Shown piece by piece: positions 20,399-30,789 of a DNA stretch of 64,000 nt (position 1 is its first letter; each line of letters opens with the position of its first letter). A model generated the notes under the pieces. It was given only the letters and a program-made list of their open reading frames with translations. It searched no databases and was not told the DNA's origin. The position numbers and the translations under genes are program-made. The stretch is from Pseudomonas syringae CC1557 (GTDB lineage: Bacteria; Pseudomonadota; Gammaproteobacteria; Pseudomonadales; Pseudomonadaceae): NCBI RefSeq assembly GCF_000452705.1, contig NZ_CP007014.1, positions 4,990,501-5,054,500 of the forward strand, given 5' to 3'.

Positions 20399-21559
20399 TC
20401 AGTTGAACAAGCCGTAGAAGAACAGGCGGATGCTATCCCACACGCGGCGGAAAATGCCACCTTCCTCGACTGCTTCAAGCGCAATCAGATTGGCGGTGTG
20501 AACCACCTGATCGTCCTTCTTGACTTCAACCTTGCCGATCACGTCACCCTTGGCGATTGGCGCAACCAGTTGCGGGTTCATGGTCATGCTGGCAGACAAC
20601 TTCTTCATGTCGCCTTTGGGCATGGTCATGCTCAGATCTTCAGCCAGACCGGCCTTGACCTGACGCTCGGTGCCTTTCCAGACAGTCGCCTGGGCCAGCT
20701 CGGTGCCCTTCTGATAGAAGTTCTGGGTTTCGAAGAAACGGAAGCCATACGTCAGCAGCTTCTGGGTTTCAGCCGCACGGGCCTGCTCGCTGTTGGTGCC
20801 GAATACGACAGCAATCAGGCGCATGCCGTCACGCACAGCCGAGGACACCATGCAGTAGCCAGCTTCGTCGGTGTGACCGGTTTTCAGACCGTCAACGGTC
20901 TTGTCACGCCACAGCAGCAGGTTGCGATTAGGCTGCTTGATGCCGTTCCAGAAGAACTCTTTCTGCGAGTAGATCGCATAGTGAGCCGGGTCTTCGTGGA
21001 TGATCGCGCGGGCCAGGATCGCCATGTCATGAGCCGACGAGTAGTGCTCCGGGTTCGGCAGACCGGTCGGATTCATGAAGTGGCTGTTGGTCATGCCCAG
21101 ATCGGCAGCCGTCTTGTTCATCATGTCGGCAAAGGCATCTTCGCTGCCGGCAATGTGCTCGGAAATCGCGACGCTGGCGTCGTTGCCCGACTGAATGATG
21201 ATGCCGTGCAGCAGATCGCTGACAGTTACCTGGCTGCCGACCTTGATGAACATCCGCGAACCGCCTGTGCGCCAGGCGTTTTCACTGATGGTCACCGGAT
21301 CGTTCTCGCCGATCTGGCCGCGACGGATTTCCAGGGTCGCGATGTAGGCCGTCATCAGCTTGGTCAGGCTGGCAGGTGCCAGGCGCTGATCACCGTTGTT
21401 CTCGACCAACACGTTGCCGCTGGTGGCGTCCATCAGCACGTAGGCTTTGGCCGCAAGTTGCGGTGCGGCAGGCGTCATCTGCTCTGCAGCCCAGGCAGCC
21501 GGGGTGATTATCAGTGGTACAAGCAGGCATAAGCGTTTTGCAAAGGTGGTGATGTTCAT
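20399..21559 (-). CDS. dacA: D-alanyl-D-alanine carboxypeptidase (PBP5/6 type)
   Basis: This enzyme trims the terminal D-Ala from peptidoglycan pentapeptides. The 386-residue product has a signal peptide ending near AAWAA (residue 25). The active-site sets are SLTK with Ser64 and Lys67, SGN (residues 124-126) and KTG (226-228). A PBP5 C-terminal beta domain ends in the amphipathic anchor RVWDSIRLFFYGLFN. It corresponds to PA3999 (dacC). The start was set at the ATG that opens the signal peptide; the frame is open further upstream without family character. Confidence 0.96.
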   Translation of the reverse strand: MNITTFAKRLCLLVPLIITPAAWAAEQMTPAAPQLAAKAYVLMDATSGNVLVENNGDQRLAPASLTKLMTAYIATLEIRRGQIGENDPVTISENAWRTGGSRMFIKVGSQVTVSDLLHGIIIQSGNDASVAISEHIAGSEDAFADMMNKTAADLGMTNSHFMNPTGLPNPEHYSSAHDMAILARAIIHEDPAHYAIYSQKEFFWNGIKQPNRNLLLWRDKTVDGLKTGHTDEAGYCMVSSAVRDGMRLIAVVFGTNSEQARAAETQKLLTYGFRFFETQNFYQKGTELAQATVWKGTERQVKAGLAEDLSMTMPKGDMKKLSASMTMNPQLVAPIAKGDVIGKVEVKKDDQVVHTANLIALEAVEEGGIFRRVWDSIRLFFYGLFN

Positions 21560-21761
21560 CCGTCTCTCGAGAATCCTAATGGGCAAACATGCCCTTGCGG
21601 GCAAAGCTGAACAGACCGGCGAAGCGAAAGCGCCTCGGTACGGCTCGTGGCGCCAGGCTGTAGCCCTGGCTGACAAAGTCGCCTGTCCGACACACGACTT
21701 TGTGGACAGTTGCCTGCAACGCTTGCCCGATGGCAAATCCACGCTGCCTGCGACTGCATCT

Positions 21762-21786
21762 CGCCCTCCATTGTTGCCGGAGGGCG
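21762..21786 (-). terminator. Hairpin between rlpA and dacA
   Basis: CGCCCTCC / GGAGGGCG form a perfect 8-bp stem with a 9-base loop, 15 bases after the rlpA stop. A T-run precedes it on the minus strand, but none follows it. The rest of the 242-base gap holds no visible gene. Confidence 0.35.
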
Positions 21787-21801
21787 ACTGTCAAAAAAAG
21801 C

Positions 21802-22830
21802 TTACTGATCCGATGTCACTACGCTCGGCTGGCCAAGATTGGCCGACCTGACGCTGTTTTGCAGTTGCTGGGCTTCACCCTGCGTGTCGATCGGTCCCAT
21901 CCGCACCCGATAGAGCGTTTGCTGATTGCGTGCTATCGAGCTGACGAAAACCGGCGCTCGAACCATCCCGCTCAGCTTCGACCTCAGGAGTTCCGCAGCG
22001 TCCGGGTTGGCGAAGGCTCCCACCTGGAGAAACAGCCCAGCGGCTTGTCCTGAAGCGTTTTTTTTTGCGTCAACCTGCAACGGCACGACAGGTGCGGCGT
22101 GCTGCTGGGGTGGCGGCGTGTATTGTTCGACAGTGCCGGTCGAAGTGGACAGCGCGGGCGGCGTCGCCTGGGCCACGACCTGCGGCTGATTGAGCATCAG
22201 CGGCGCCGGACGACCCCGTTGCGCCCACCATTCCTGCGGGTCGATCCCTTCAACCTTGACCCGGGCGGTGCCGGTTTCGGCGTAGCCCAGCTTTTTGGCT
22301 GCAGCGTAGGACAGGTCGATGATGCGGTCCGAATAGAACGGGCCGCGGTCGTTGACGCGCAGGATAACGGTGCGGTTGTTGTCCAGGTTGGTCACTTTGA
22401 CGTAGCTGGGCAACGGCAGGGTCTTGTGCGCGGCGCTCATGCCGTACAGGTCATACACCTCGCCATTGGCGGTGTTCTGACCATGAAACTTGGTGCCGTA
22501 CCAGGAGGCGGTGCCCGAGGCGACGTAACGCTTGGCATCGCTCATCGGGAAATAGGTCTTACCCAGCACGGTGTACGGGTTGGCCTTGTAGGCACCTGTG
22601 TGCAGGGTCGGCGTCGCATCCGGGATACGTGAAACATCCACATCCCACCACGGCGCGCCGTCCTTGTGGGCACGGTTGATGTCCAGCCCCGGCATCGAAC
22701 GCACCACTGCTCCGCCTTTCGGCGACTGCGTGGAGGTCGTGCGGGACGGCGACGAGCAACTGGCAATCAGCACTGCCAGACCGGTCAACGCCAGAAGCTT
22801 GAATGATTGAATGATCGGCAATGCCCGCAT
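21802..22830 (-). CDS. rlpA: Septal-ring lytic transglycosylase RlpA
   Basis: RlpA is an outer-membrane lipoprotein. In P. aeruginosa it cleaves glycan strands that lack stem peptides and acts at the septum. The 342-residue product has a lipobox (IASC, Cys25), a double-psi beta-barrel domain (about residues 100-200, with GTASWYGTKFHGQNTANGE and LRVNDRGPF) and a C-terminal SPOR domain (about 262-340) that binds denuded glycan. The preceding gene's stop overlaps its start (TAATG), so the two are coupled. Confidence 0.95.
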   Translation of the reverse strand: MRALPIIQSFKLLALTGLAVLIASCSSPSRTTSTQSPKGGAVVRSMPGLDINRAHKDGAPWWDVDVSRIPDATPTLHTGAYKANPYTVLGKTYFPMSDAKRYVASGTASWYGTKFHGQNTANGEVYDLYGMSAAHKTLPLPSYVKVTNLDNNRTVILRVNDRGPFYSDRIIDLSYAAAKKLGYAETGTARVKVEGIDPQEWWAQRGRPAPLMLNQPQVVAQATPPALSTSTGTVEQYTPPPQQHAAPVVPLQVDAKKNASGQAAGLFLQVGAFANPDAAELLRSKLSGMVRAPVFVSSIARNQQTLYRVRMGPIDTQGEAQQLQNSVRSANLGQPSVVTSDQ

Positions 22831-23837
22831 TACTTGACGCCTCGAGCTTGAACCATCGATTCAGACAGCTGATACACGGCCATGGCGTACATCACGCTGC
22901 GGTTATAACGAGTGATTGCATAAAAGTTATTCAGACCCAGCCAGTATTCAGGACCCTGGTCGCCGTCCAGACGGAACGCCGTCACGGGCATGTCATCGCG
23001 AAGCGCATCATGACTCGCCCAGCCCAGCCCTCGCAACTCCCCAACCGACATTACAGGGTCCAGAGCAGGGCTCAGCCCTTCGTCGACACGGTCACCGCGT
23101 GCCGTGGCACGGCTGACAACCGGCTGACCGGCTACCCAGCCATGACGTTTGAAATAACTGGCCACACTGCCGATTGCATCGTCCGGGTCGGTCCAGATAT
23201 TGATATGACCATCGCCGTCGAAATCCACTGCATAAGCGCGAAAGCTGCTCGGCATGAACTGCGGCAGCCCCATCGCTCCGGCATAAGAGCCTTTGAGGGT
23301 CAGCGGATCAACCTGTTGCTCGCGTGCCAGGAGCAGGAACTCGCGCAGTTCCTTGCGGAAGAACTGGGCGCGTGGCGGATAATCGAAGCCTAGTGTCGAA
23401 AGCGCATCGATCACGCGGTAATTACCGGTATTTCGGCCGAAAAACGTTTCCACCCCAATGATCGACACAATGATCTGCGCCGGTACACCGTATTCCTGCT
23501 CGGCACGCGCCAGTGCAGCCTCGTGCTGACGCCAGAAGTCGACGCCGCGGGCAATGCGCGCGTCGGTGATGAACATCGGCCGATAGTCCTTCCACTGCTT
23601 GACCCGTTCGGCGGGGCGGGAAATCGCATCGAGAATGGCCTGCTTGCGCTCGACCTCACGGAACAGGCTCATCAATTGCTCACCGGCAAAGCCGTGATCG
23701 CGGGTCATTTCACCGACGAATTCAGCGACCTGAGGCGAGCCTTCATAGTCGCCGGCGAGCACTTCCTGCACTGATCCGAGGATGCCTACCAGACCGACCA
23801 CTGGAGCATATCGAGCCCAGTTAAGCACTGCTTGCAT
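22830..23837 (-). CDS. mltB: Lytic murein transglycosylase B (SltB1 type)
   Basis: The 335-residue product is a family-3 lytic transglycosylase with a signal sequence but no lipobox, so it is probably soluble in the periplasm. Glu130 in IIGVETFFGRNTG is the catalytic acid. GAMGLPQFMPSSFRAYAVD is the substrate-cleft block. In P. aeruginosa the same locus encodes SltB1 (PA4001). It is placed between rlpA and rodA in the cell-wall elongation operon. The start at 23837 is the ATG that opens the hydrophobic segment. Confidence 0.94.
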   Translation of the reverse strand: MQAVLNWARYAPVVGLVGILGSVQEVLAGDYEGSPQVAEFVGEMTRDHGFAGEQLMSLFREVERKQAILDAISRPAERVKQWKDYRPMFITDARIARGVDFWRQHEAALARAEQEYGVPAQIIVSIIGVETFFGRNTGNYRVIDALSTLGFDYPPRAQFFRKELREFLLLAREQQVDPLTLKGSYAGAMGLPQFMPSSFRAYAVDFDGDGHINIWTDPDDAIGSVASYFKRHGWVAGQPVVSRATARGDRVDEGLSPALDPVMSVGELRGLGWASHDALRDDMPVTAFRLDGDQGPEYWLGLNNFYAITRYNRSVMYAMAVYQLSESMVQARGVK

Positions 23838-23854
23838 TGAATTGTTCACCTTAA

Positions 23855-25000
23855 TCAAACCTGTGCGATCCATTTACGATGTGTATGGATCGACATCAAA
23901 ACTCCAAACGCTGACAGTAGCGTCACCAGCGAAGTTCCGCCGTAGCTAATGAAGGGCAGCGGCACGCCCACCACCGGCATCAGGCCACTGACCATACCGA
24001 TGTTGACGAAAACGTAAACAAAAAACGTCATGGTCAGCGCGCCAGCCAGCAATTTGCCGAATAACGTCTGCGCCTGTGCGGTAATCACCAGTCCGCGACC
24101 GATCAGCAGCATATAGATGATCAGTAGCGCGCAGATGCCCACCAGCCCGAACTCTTCACCCAGTACCGCAATAATGAAGTCGGTGTGGCTTTCCGGCAGA
24201 AAGTCCAGGTGCGACTGAGTGCCCAGTAGCCAGCCCTTGCCGAATACCCCGCCAGAACCGATGGCAGCCTTGGACTGAATGATGTTCCATCCAGTGCCCA
24301 GCGGATCGCTTTCCGGATCGAGAAAGGTCAGTACACGCTGTTTCTGGTAGTCATGCATGAAGAAGAACCACATGGCCACCGCAGCAGGCACGGCGGCGGC
24401 CAGCACGCTGAGAATCCAGCGCCAGCGCAGGCCGGCCATGAACAGCACAAAGGCACCGGACGCCAGAATCAGCAGCGAGGTACCGAGATCAGGCTGGCGC
24501 ACGATCAGCACGAACGGCACGCCGATCAATGCCAGACTGACCGCAACATGCTTGAGATGCGGCGGCAGCGTGCGCTTGGACAGGTACCAGGCGATAGTCG
24601 CAGGCATGATGATCTTGAGAAATTCCGAGGGCTGGAAGCGAATCACGCCGGGAATGTTGATCCAGCGGGTCGCGCCCATGGCGTTGTGGCCCATCACGTC
24701 CACCACCACCAGCAACAGCACGCCAATGACGTAGAGCACCGGCACCCAGCGAGCCATGAATCTCGGCTCCAACTGCGCGATCACCACCATGGCCACCAGG
24801 CCGATGCCGAACGAACTGGCCTGCTTGATCAGCAGATCCCAGTTCTTGCCACTGGCCGAATACAACACGAACAGGCTGCCCGCCGCCAGGGTCAGCAGCA
24901 GAATCAGCAAAGGACCGTCAATGTGAATGCGCTGCAGAAACGTGGCGCGGCGACGCATCACGTCTTCGCTGGAGAGGATGCGGTCAAAATTACTCTTCAC
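23855..25000 (-). CDS. rodA: RodA, SEDS peptidoglycan glycosyltransferase
   Basis: RodA polymerises glycan strands during cell elongation with PBP2. The 381-residue product has about ten membrane segments. The SEDS signature is at the C-terminal end (FISYGGTSLVTLLSAFGVLMS), with WINIPGVIRFQPSE in the large loop. The start is a GTG at 25000, preceded by GGAGG at 9 bases and overlapping the PBP2 stop by 11 bases; an internal ATG at 24958 would remove 14 residues. The adjacent gene encodes its cognate PBP. Confidence 0.95.
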   Translation of the reverse strand: MKSNFDRILSSEDVMRRRATFLQRIHIDGPLLILLLTLAAGSLFVLYSASGKNWDLLIKQASSFGIGLVAMVVIAQLEPRFMARWVPVLYVIGVLLLVVVDVMGHNAMGATRWINIPGVIRFQPSEFLKIIMPATIAWYLSKRTLPPHLKHVAVSLALIGVPFVLIVRQPDLGTSLLILASGAFVLFMAGLRWRWILSVLAAAVPAAVAMWFFFMHDYQKQRVLTFLDPESDPLGTGWNIIQSKAAIGSGGVFGKGWLLGTQSHLDFLPESHTDFIIAVLGEEFGLVGICALLIIYMLLIGRGLVITAQAQTLFGKLLAGALTMTFFVYVFVNIGMVSGLMPVVGVPLPFISYGGTSLVTLLSAFGVLMSIHTHRKWIAQV

Positions 25001-26885
25001 GGGCCGCAGCCTCCAGATTCCGGGAATCAGCATACTCAGGCTTGAGATGGCCGTTTTCGTCGAGCAGCCAGGCGTCCATGACCTGGCGCACGACCGGTGC
25101 CGCGACGCCCGAGCCGGACTCGCCGTTCTCGACCATCACGGCCACGACGATTTTCGGGTTGTCGGCCGGCGCGAAGCCGACGAACAAGGCGTGGTCGCGA
25201 TGGCGCTCCTGGACCTTGGTGCGGTCATACTTCTCGCCCTGCTTGATTGCCACGACCTGCGCCGTACCGCTCTTGCCGGCAATCCGGTATTGCGCACCGA
25301 TGGCTGCCTTGCGTGCCGTACCGCGCGCGCCGTGCATGACTTCCTGCATGCCATGGTTGACCCGTCCCCAGTTGGTCGGATCACGCAGCACGATGTTCGG
25401 CATCGGGTTCTCGTCCACCGGCGGCTTGCCTTCGATGGTTCTGGCCAGATGCGGCCGGTTCCAGACGCCTTTGTTGGCCACCAGCGCGGTGGCCTGCGCC
25501 AGTTGCAGCGGCGTGGCCTGCATGTAGCCCTGGCCGATCCCGAGAATCAGCGTTTCACCGGGGAACCAGGCCTGGCGGCGAGTAGCGCGCTTCCAGTCCC
25601 GGGACGGCATCAGGCCGGGCGACTCTTCGAACATGTCCAACGAGACTTTTTCGCCGATACCGAACTTGTTCATGTAGGTCGCCAGCCGATCAATACCCAG
25701 CTTGTGCGCAAGATCGTAGAAATACGTGTCATTTGAACGCATGATCGCCGTGTCCAGGTCAACCCAGCCATCACCGGTGCGGTTCCAGTTACGGTACTTG
25801 TGATCGTAATTGGGCAGTTGGTAGTAGCCCGGGTCGAACACACGGGTGCCGGGCGTCACTACCCCGGCGTCCAGCGCGGCAATCGCCACCGCAGGCTTGA
25901 TGGTCGAACCCGGAGGATAAAGGCCACGCAGAATACGGTTGAACAGCGGCCGGTCGATGGAATCACGCAATTCGGCGTAGGCCTTGAAGCTGATGCCGGT
26001 CACGAACAGGTTCGGGTCGAAACTGGGCGCACTGACCATCGCCAGCACTTCCCCGGTACTCGGATCCAGCGCCACTACCGCACCACGACGCCCACCCAAC
26101 GCAGCTTCGGCAGCTTCCTGAAGATTGATGTCCAGGCTCAGGACAATATCCTTGCCAGGGATCGGATCTGTACGCTTGAGTACCCGCAACACGCGGCCAC
26201 GGGCGTTGGTCTCGACCTCTTCGTAGCCGACCTGACCATGCAGGTCGGGCTCGTAAAAGCGCTCGATACCGGTCTTGCCTATATGGTGGGTGCCGCTGTA
26301 ATTGACCGGATCGAGGCTTTTCAGCTCTTTCTCGTTGATGCGCCCCATGTAACCGACCGAGTGCGCGAAGTGCGGCCCCTGCGGGTAATGACGCACCAGT
26401 TGCGCCACCACTTCGACGCCCGGCAGGCGGAACTGGTTGACGGCGATCAGGGCGATCTGCTCTTCACTCAATTCGAACAGGATCGGCACCGGCTCGAACG
26501 GCCGACGCCCCTGCTTCATACGCTTTTCGAAAATGATCCGGTCGTCGGGGGTGAGCTGCAAAATATCGACAATGGTATCGAGCACGCTGGACCACTCACC
26601 CGAACGCTCACGGGTCATGGTCAGACTGAAGCTGGGCCGGTTGTCGGCCACCACGACGCCATTGCGGTCGTAGATCAGGCCGCGACTGGGCGGAATCGGC
26701 TGAACGTGAACACGATTGTTTTCCGACAGCGTGGAGTGATACTCGTACTGGATGACCTGCAGGTAATACAGCCGGGCAATCAACACACACACCAGCAACA
26801 CGACCGCCACAGCACCGAACACGACCCTGCCGCGCACCAGACGTGCGTCTTTTTCGTGGTCTTTTAGGCGGATCGGTTGAGACAT
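24990..26885 (-). CDS. mrdA: Penicillin-binding protein 2
   Basis: PBP2 is the elongation-specific transpeptidase that works with RodA. The 631-residue product has one N-terminal membrane helix (about residues 20-43), a PBP dimer domain (about 60-235) and a transpeptidase domain. Its nucleophile is Ser327 with Lys330 (PPGSTIK), SxN is in RSNDTYFY, and KSG is in IAGKSGTAQVV. The length matches E. coli PBP2. It heads rodA, mltB and rlpA on the same strand. Confidence 0.97.
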   Translation of the reverse strand: MSQPIRLKDHEKDARLVRGRVVFGAVAVVLLVCVLIARLYYLQVIQYEYHSTLSENNRVHVQPIPPSRGLIYDRNGVVVADNRPSFSLTMTRERSGEWSSVLDTIVDILQLTPDDRIIFEKRMKQGRRPFEPVPILFELSEEQIALIAVNQFRLPGVEVVAQLVRHYPQGPHFAHSVGYMGRINEKELKSLDPVNYSGTHHIGKTGIERFYEPDLHGQVGYEEVETNARGRVLRVLKRTDPIPGKDIVLSLDINLQEAAEAALGGRRGAVVALDPSTGEVLAMVSAPSFDPNLFVTGISFKAYAELRDSIDRPLFNRILRGLYPPGSTIKPAVAIAALDAGVVTPGTRVFDPGYYQLPNYDHKYRNWNRTGDGWVDLDTAIMRSNDTYFYDLAHKLGIDRLATYMNKFGIGEKVSLDMFEESPGLMPSRDWKRATRRQAWFPGETLILGIGQGYMQATPLQLAQATALVANKGVWNRPHLARTIEGKPPVDENPMPNIVLRDPTNWGRVNHGMQEVMHGARGTARKAAIGAQYRIAGKSGTAQVVAIKQGEKYDRTKVQERHRDHALFVGFAPADNPKIVVAVMVENGESGSGVAAPVVRQVMDAWLLDENGHLKPEYADSRNLEAAAREE

Positions 26886-26913
26886 TTAGGCCGTGTTCAC
26901 AGTAAAGACGATG

Positions 26914-27381
26914 CTACTTGTGATAAGGGTGCCCGGACAGAACTGTCCAGGCGCGATACATCTGCTCGCCGATCAGAATGCGCACCAACGGGTGCGGCAA
27001 GGTCAGCGGCGACAGCGACCAGCGTTGCTCACTGCGCGCGCAAACCTCCGGTGCCAGGCCCTCGGGACCACCCACCATCAGGTTGACCGTGCGAGCATCG
27101 AGACGCCAGCGATCGAGCTCGACCGCCAGTTGCTCGGTGCTCCAGGGTTTGCCATGCACTTCCAGTGTGACAACCCGCTCGCCCGGCTGCACCTTCGCCA
27201 GCATCGCTTCGCCTTCCTGACGGATAAAGCGCGCGACGTCGGCGTTCTTGCCACGGGTATTGAGCGGGATTTCCACCAGTTCGAGGGCAAGCTCGGAGGG
27301 CATACGCTTGGCGTATTCGTGCCAGCCTTCCTCCACCCACTTGGGCATGCGCGAACCCACCGCGATCAGACGCAAACGCAC
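26914..27381 (-). CDS. rlmH: 23S rRNA pseudouridine-1915 N3-methyltransferase
   Basis: This SPOUT-class enzyme methylates pseudouridine 1915 in helix 69 of assembled 70S ribosomes. The 155-residue product is the standard length. The knotted SAM-binding region includes [10 protein letters not shown] (about residues 100-109), and the conserved C-terminus contains [22 protein letters not shown]. It lies between rsfS and mrdA, the same order as in E. coli. Confidence 0.97.
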   Translation of the reverse strand: MRLRLIAVGSRMPKWVEEGWHEYAKRMPSELALELVEIPLNTRGKNADVARFIRQEGEAMLAKVQPGERVVTLEVHGKPWSTEQLAVELDRWRLDARTVNLMVGGPEGLAPEVCARSEQRWSLSPLTLPHPLVRILIGEQMYRAWTVLSGHPYHK

Positions 27382-27390
27382 ATGGATGCC

Positions 27391-27777
27391 TTATTCGTTA
27401 CCCGGGGTATGGTGCGCGGCGCTGGCTGCACGGCTTTGCTCGGCACCCTGCCACAGACGTTCCAGATCGTAGAACTGGCGTGCAGCGGCGGTCATCACAT
27501 GAACGATCACATCGCCCAGGTCCAGCAGAACCCAGTCGCTGTCGCCCTTGCCTTCTTCGCTCAGGGATTTCAGACCGGCAGCCTTGACCTTGTCACGGAC
27601 GCTGTCGACCAGTGCATTCAGCTGGCGATTGGAAGTACCGGTGCAGATCAGCATGTAATCAGCGATGCTGGTCTTGTCACGCACGTCGATGGTCAGGATG
27701 TCGGCACCCTTGATCTCTTCGAGGGCTGCAACCGCAACCTTGACGACTTCTTCACTGCTCATTTTTTGCTTTGTCAT
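27391..27777 (-). CDS. rsfS: Ribosomal silencing factor RsfS
   Basis: RsfS binds ribosomal protein uL14 and blocks subunit joining when nutrients are short. The 128-residue product contains the conserved core DYMLICTGTSNRQLNALVD (about residues 40-58) and WVLLDLGDVIVHVM (about 82-95). A short Ala-rich tail follows the core. It lies between nadD and rlmH. The ATG at 27777 was used; a second ATG five codons in is equally possible. Confidence 0.96.
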   Translation of the reverse strand: MTKQKMSSEEVVKVAVAALEEIKGADILTIDVRDKTSIADYMLICTGTSNRQLNALVDSVRDKVKAAGLKSLSEEGKGDSDWVLLDLGDVIVHVMTAAARQFYDLERLWQGAEQSRAASAAHHTPGNE

Positions 27778-27837
27778 ATAAAACTCATTCAGCTCGTATG
27801 TGTGGGACCGCCCAAACGCTTGTCGATAAAAGCAGTT

Positions 27838-28518
27838 TCAGGGCAACCCATCTGTGTTCGGCGCACGGTAAAGCCCGTGCGCATCGATATAGGCCAGTAC
27901 CGCGTCTGGCACCAGAAAACGTACCGACTTACCGCTGGCCAGCAGTTGTCGGATCTGGGTGGCAGACACCGATAACGGCGTCTGCCAGACGAATGTAATC
28001 TGTCCGCCCGGCCCTCTCAGGGCCTTGGGATCACTGACTGCACGTGCCGCCAGCAGATTGCGCATGGCATCCGGCGACTCGCTGTCTGCGTCCGGGCGTT
28101 GCAGCACCACGATATGGCAGTGCTCCAGCAGTTCTTCCCACCTGTGCCAGGTCGGCAGCCCGCAAAAGGCATCCCAACCCAGCAACAGGAACAACTGGTC
28201 ATGAGGCGCCAGTTCTGCGCGCATCGATTCCAGCGTGTCGAGGGTATACGACGGTTTGTCCCGTTTCAGTTCACGGTCATCCACCGTCAAGGGCGACACA
28301 CCTGCAACCGCACTCCTGACCATCGCCAGACGGTCCTGAGCGGTAACGCTCGGCATGTCACGATGCGGAGGCCTGGCGCTGGGCGTCAGGCGCAACTCAT
28401 CGAGTTCCAGCAGTTCAGCCACTTCAAGCGCACCGCGCAAGTGACCGATATGAACCGGATCGAACGTCCCGCCGAGCATACCGATACGTCTGGGCAGCAC
28501 AGCCACGGGCTCGCTCAA
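27838..28518 (-). CDS. nadD: Nicotinate-nucleotide adenylyltransferase
   Basis: NadD makes nicotinate adenine dinucleotide in NAD synthesis. The 226-residue product has the nucleotidyltransferase loop [11 protein letters not shown] (residues 16-26) and the ISATQIR-type C-terminal motif, here [11 protein letters not shown]. The first ten residues form an extension seen in pseudomonads. It starts one base after the proA stop on the same strand, indicating co-transcription with proA. Confidence 0.96.
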   Translation of the reverse strand: MSEPVAVLPRRIGMLGGTFDPVHIGHLRGALEVAELLELDELRLTPSARPPHRDMPSVTAQDRLAMVRSAVAGVSPLTVDDRELKRDKPSYTLDTLESMRAELAPHDQLFLLLGWDAFCGLPTWHRWEELLEHCHIVVLQRPDADSESPDAMRNLLAARAVSDPKALRGPGGQITFVWQTPLSVSATQIRQLLASGKSVRFLVPDAVLAYIDAHGLYRAPNTDGLP

Positions 28519-28519
28519 G

Positions 28520-29785
28520 TCAGGCTTGCCCGCGCAATTGACCGTCGCCGATCACGATGTACTTCTCGCAGGTCAACCCTTCCAGCCCGACCGGGCCACG
28601 GGCGTGCAGCTTATCAGTAGAAATGCCGATCTCGGCACCCAATCCGTATTCGAAGCCGTCCGCAAAGCTCGTCGGCGCGTTGACCATGACCGAACTGGAG
28701 TCGACTTCGGCCATGAAGCGGCGAATCTGGCCCTGATGCTCGGAAACGATGGCGTCACTGTGATGCGAGCCATAGTGATTGATGTGTTCGATGGCCTCGT
28801 CCAGCCCGCTGACGACCCGAATGGACAGGATCGCCGCCAGGTACTCGGTGTGCCAGTCCTCTTCGGTGGCAGCAACGACATCGATCAGTTCGCGGGTACG
28901 TTCGCAGCCGCGCAACTCGACACCCTTCTCGCGAAACTGCGCCGCCATCTGCGGCAGGAAATCGGCTGCCACGGTCTGATCGACCAGCAGGGTTTCCATC
29001 GCGCCACAAATACCGTAGCGATAGGTCTTGGCGTTAAATGCAATCTTCTGCGCCTTGGGCAGGTCGGCGTGCGCGCTGACATACACGTGGCAGATACCGT
29101 CCAGATGCTTGATGACCGGCACGCGGGCGTCACGGCTGACGCGCTCGATCAGGCCCTTGCCGCCGCGCGGGACGATGACGTCCACGTACTCGGGCATGGT
29201 GATCAGCGCACCGACGGCCGCACGGTCGGTGGTTTCCACCACTTGCACCACGGCAGCAGGCAAACCGGCCTCGGCCAGACCGCGCTCGATACAGGCTGCA
29301 ATGGCACGGTTGGAATGAATCGCTTCGGAGCCGCCGCGCAGGATGGTCGCGTTACCGGACTTCAGGCACAGACTGGCAGCATCGATGGTCACATTCGGAC
29401 GCGACTCGTAGATGATTCCAACAACACCCAGTGGCACGCGCATCTTGCCGACCTGAATACCCGATGGCCGATAGCTCATGTCGCGGATCGCACCGACCGG
29501 GTCTGCGAGGCTGGCAACCTGACGCAACCCGACAATCATGCTGTCGATACGTGCGGGGGTCAGGGCCAGACGTTCCAGCATGGCCGGCTCCAGCCCGCTC
29601 GACTGACCGTTGGCCAGGTCCAGCGCATTGGCGGCAGACAGCTCGTCACGCGCGGCGTCGAGCGCGGCGGCGGTAGCGTGCAGGGCGCGGTTCTTCTGCG
29701 CGGTGCTGGCACGACCGATCACGCGCGAGGCTTCGCGGGCGGCGCGACCCAGGCGGGTCATGTAGTCAAGAACGGACTCGGTCAT
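28520..29785 (-). CDS. proA: Gamma-glutamyl phosphate reductase
   Basis: ProA reduces gamma-glutamyl phosphate with NADPH in proline synthesis. The 421-residue product is an aldehyde dehydrogenase-fold enzyme of normal length. Visible motifs are [20 protein letters not shown] (about residues 118-137), [14 protein letters not shown], and the catalytic cysteine in [13 protein letters not shown]. It is the first gene of the proA-nadD-rsfS-rlmH-mrdA-rodA series on the minus strand. Confidence 0.97.
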   Translation of the reverse strand: MTESVLDYMTRLGRAAREASRVIGRASTAQKNRALHATAAALDAARDELSAANALDLANGQSSGLEPAMLERLALTPARIDSMIVGLRQVASLADPVGAIRDMSYRPSGIQVGKMRVPLGVVGIIYESRPNVTIDAASLCLKSGNATILRGGSEAIHSNRAIAACIERGLAEAGLPAAVVQVVETTDRAAVGALITMPEYVDVIVPRGGKGLIERVSRDARVPVIKHLDGICHVYVSAHADLPKAQKIAFNAKTYRYGICGAMETLLVDQTVAADFLPQMAAQFREKGVELRGCERTRELIDVVAATEEDWHTEYLAAILSIRVVSGLDEAIEHINHYGSHHSDAIVSEHQGQIRRFMAEVDSSSVMVNAPTSFADGFEYGLGAEIGISTDKLHARGPVGLEGLTCEKYIVIGDGQLRGQA

Positions 29786-30102
29786 GGTCTCAGAGGTCTT
29801 GGCAAAGAGGAAAGCGGCCGATTATAGCTGTCGTGGGGCACGAACGACAGCGCAGACAGGCGGATGGTCAATAACAGTGCGCAGATTTTTGCCCGTATCG
29901 GCGCTCATCGTTGCCCGCCTGCGTCACCCAGCGAGCGCCAGTACAACGCGGAGCTCGGCTGGCCACGTCAAGCCAAGGCCACATGGCCTGTCATGATTCG
30001 GTCATTTTCAGAAACAACAAAGTCGGCAATAGCGACACATTCAGCTGCAATTAAAGTTGCGCTTGCTATGATCGGGCATCTTCTCAAACTGCCTGTCCGA
30101 TT
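29786..30102. other. Divergent intergenic region proA / mpg
   Basis: These 317 bases hold no supported gene. A TATGAT at 30066-30071 is a fair -10 for the glycosylase gene, about 32 bases before its start, but no good -35 is visible. The glycosylase start has no clear ribosome site. Confidence 0.4.
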
Positions 30103-30786
30103 ATGCCCACTGCTGCGCCCGTTGCTCTCCCCGACAGTTTTTTCCAGCGCGATGCCCAGCTACTGGCGCGCGACCTGCTGGGCAAGGTCATCCGCCACAA
30201 GGTCGGTGATCTTTGGCTGGCGGCGCGGATCATCGAAACCGAAGCGTATTACTGCGCAGAGAAAGGCAGCCACGCCTCGCTCGGCTACACCGAAAAACGC
30301 AAGGCGCTGTTCCTCGAAGGCGGCCACATTTATATGTACTACGCGCGCGGCGGCGACTCGCTGAATTTCAGCGCCGAAGGCCCTGGCAATGCCGTGCTGA
30401 TCAAGTCGGCATTTCCGTGGACCGACACCACCAGCGACGAAAACGCCTTGGCGCAGATGCAGTTGAACAACCCCGACGCCAGCGGCGCAGTCCGCACAGC
30501 GCAGAGGCTCTGCGCTGGCCAGACCCTGCTCTGCAAGGCACTCGGCCTGAAAGTGCCCGCCTGGGACGCCAAGCGTTTCGATCCACAACGCCTGCTGGTC
30601 GAGGACGTTGGCCAGACACCTGAACGCATTATCCAGACCACCCGACTGGGCATCCCCAGCGGACGCGATGAGCATCTGCTGTATCGCTTCGTGGACGCCG
30701 GTTACGCCCGTTTCTGCACACGGAACCCTCTCAGACGCGGTCAGGTCGAAGGCCGCGACTATTTACTTCTCGATCAAGGAAACTGA
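30103..30786 (+). CDS. DNA-3-methyladenine glycosylase (AAG/MPG family)
   Basis: This base-excision enzyme removes alkylated and deaminated purines. The 227-residue product has the AAG-family block IIETEAYYCAEKGSHAS (about residues 44-60), where the Glu and Tyr act in catalysis and flipping. Later motifs include YMYYARGGDSLNFS and PGNAVLIKS. It is unrelated to AlkA or Tag folds. The following DedA/PAP2 gene starts three bases later, so the pair is probably one transcript with no obvious shared function. Confidence 0.93.
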   Translation: MPTAAPVALPDSFFQRDAQLLARDLLGKVIRHKVGDLWLAARIIETEAYYCAEKGSHASLGYTEKRKALFLEGGHIYMYYARGGDSLNFSAEGPGNAVLIKSAFPWTDTTSDENALAQMQLNNPDASGAVRTAQRLCAGQTLLCKALGLKVPAWDAKRFDPQRLLVEDVGQTPERIIQTTRLGIPSGRDEHLLYRFVDAGYARFCTRNPLRRGQVEGRDYLLLDQGN

Positions 30787-30789
30787 CCC

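Noticed and set aside
20042..21532. A 496-codon open frame antisense to dacA and its neighbour
   Set aside because: It runs across two well-supported minus-strand genes and the gap between them, with no domain or ribosome site.
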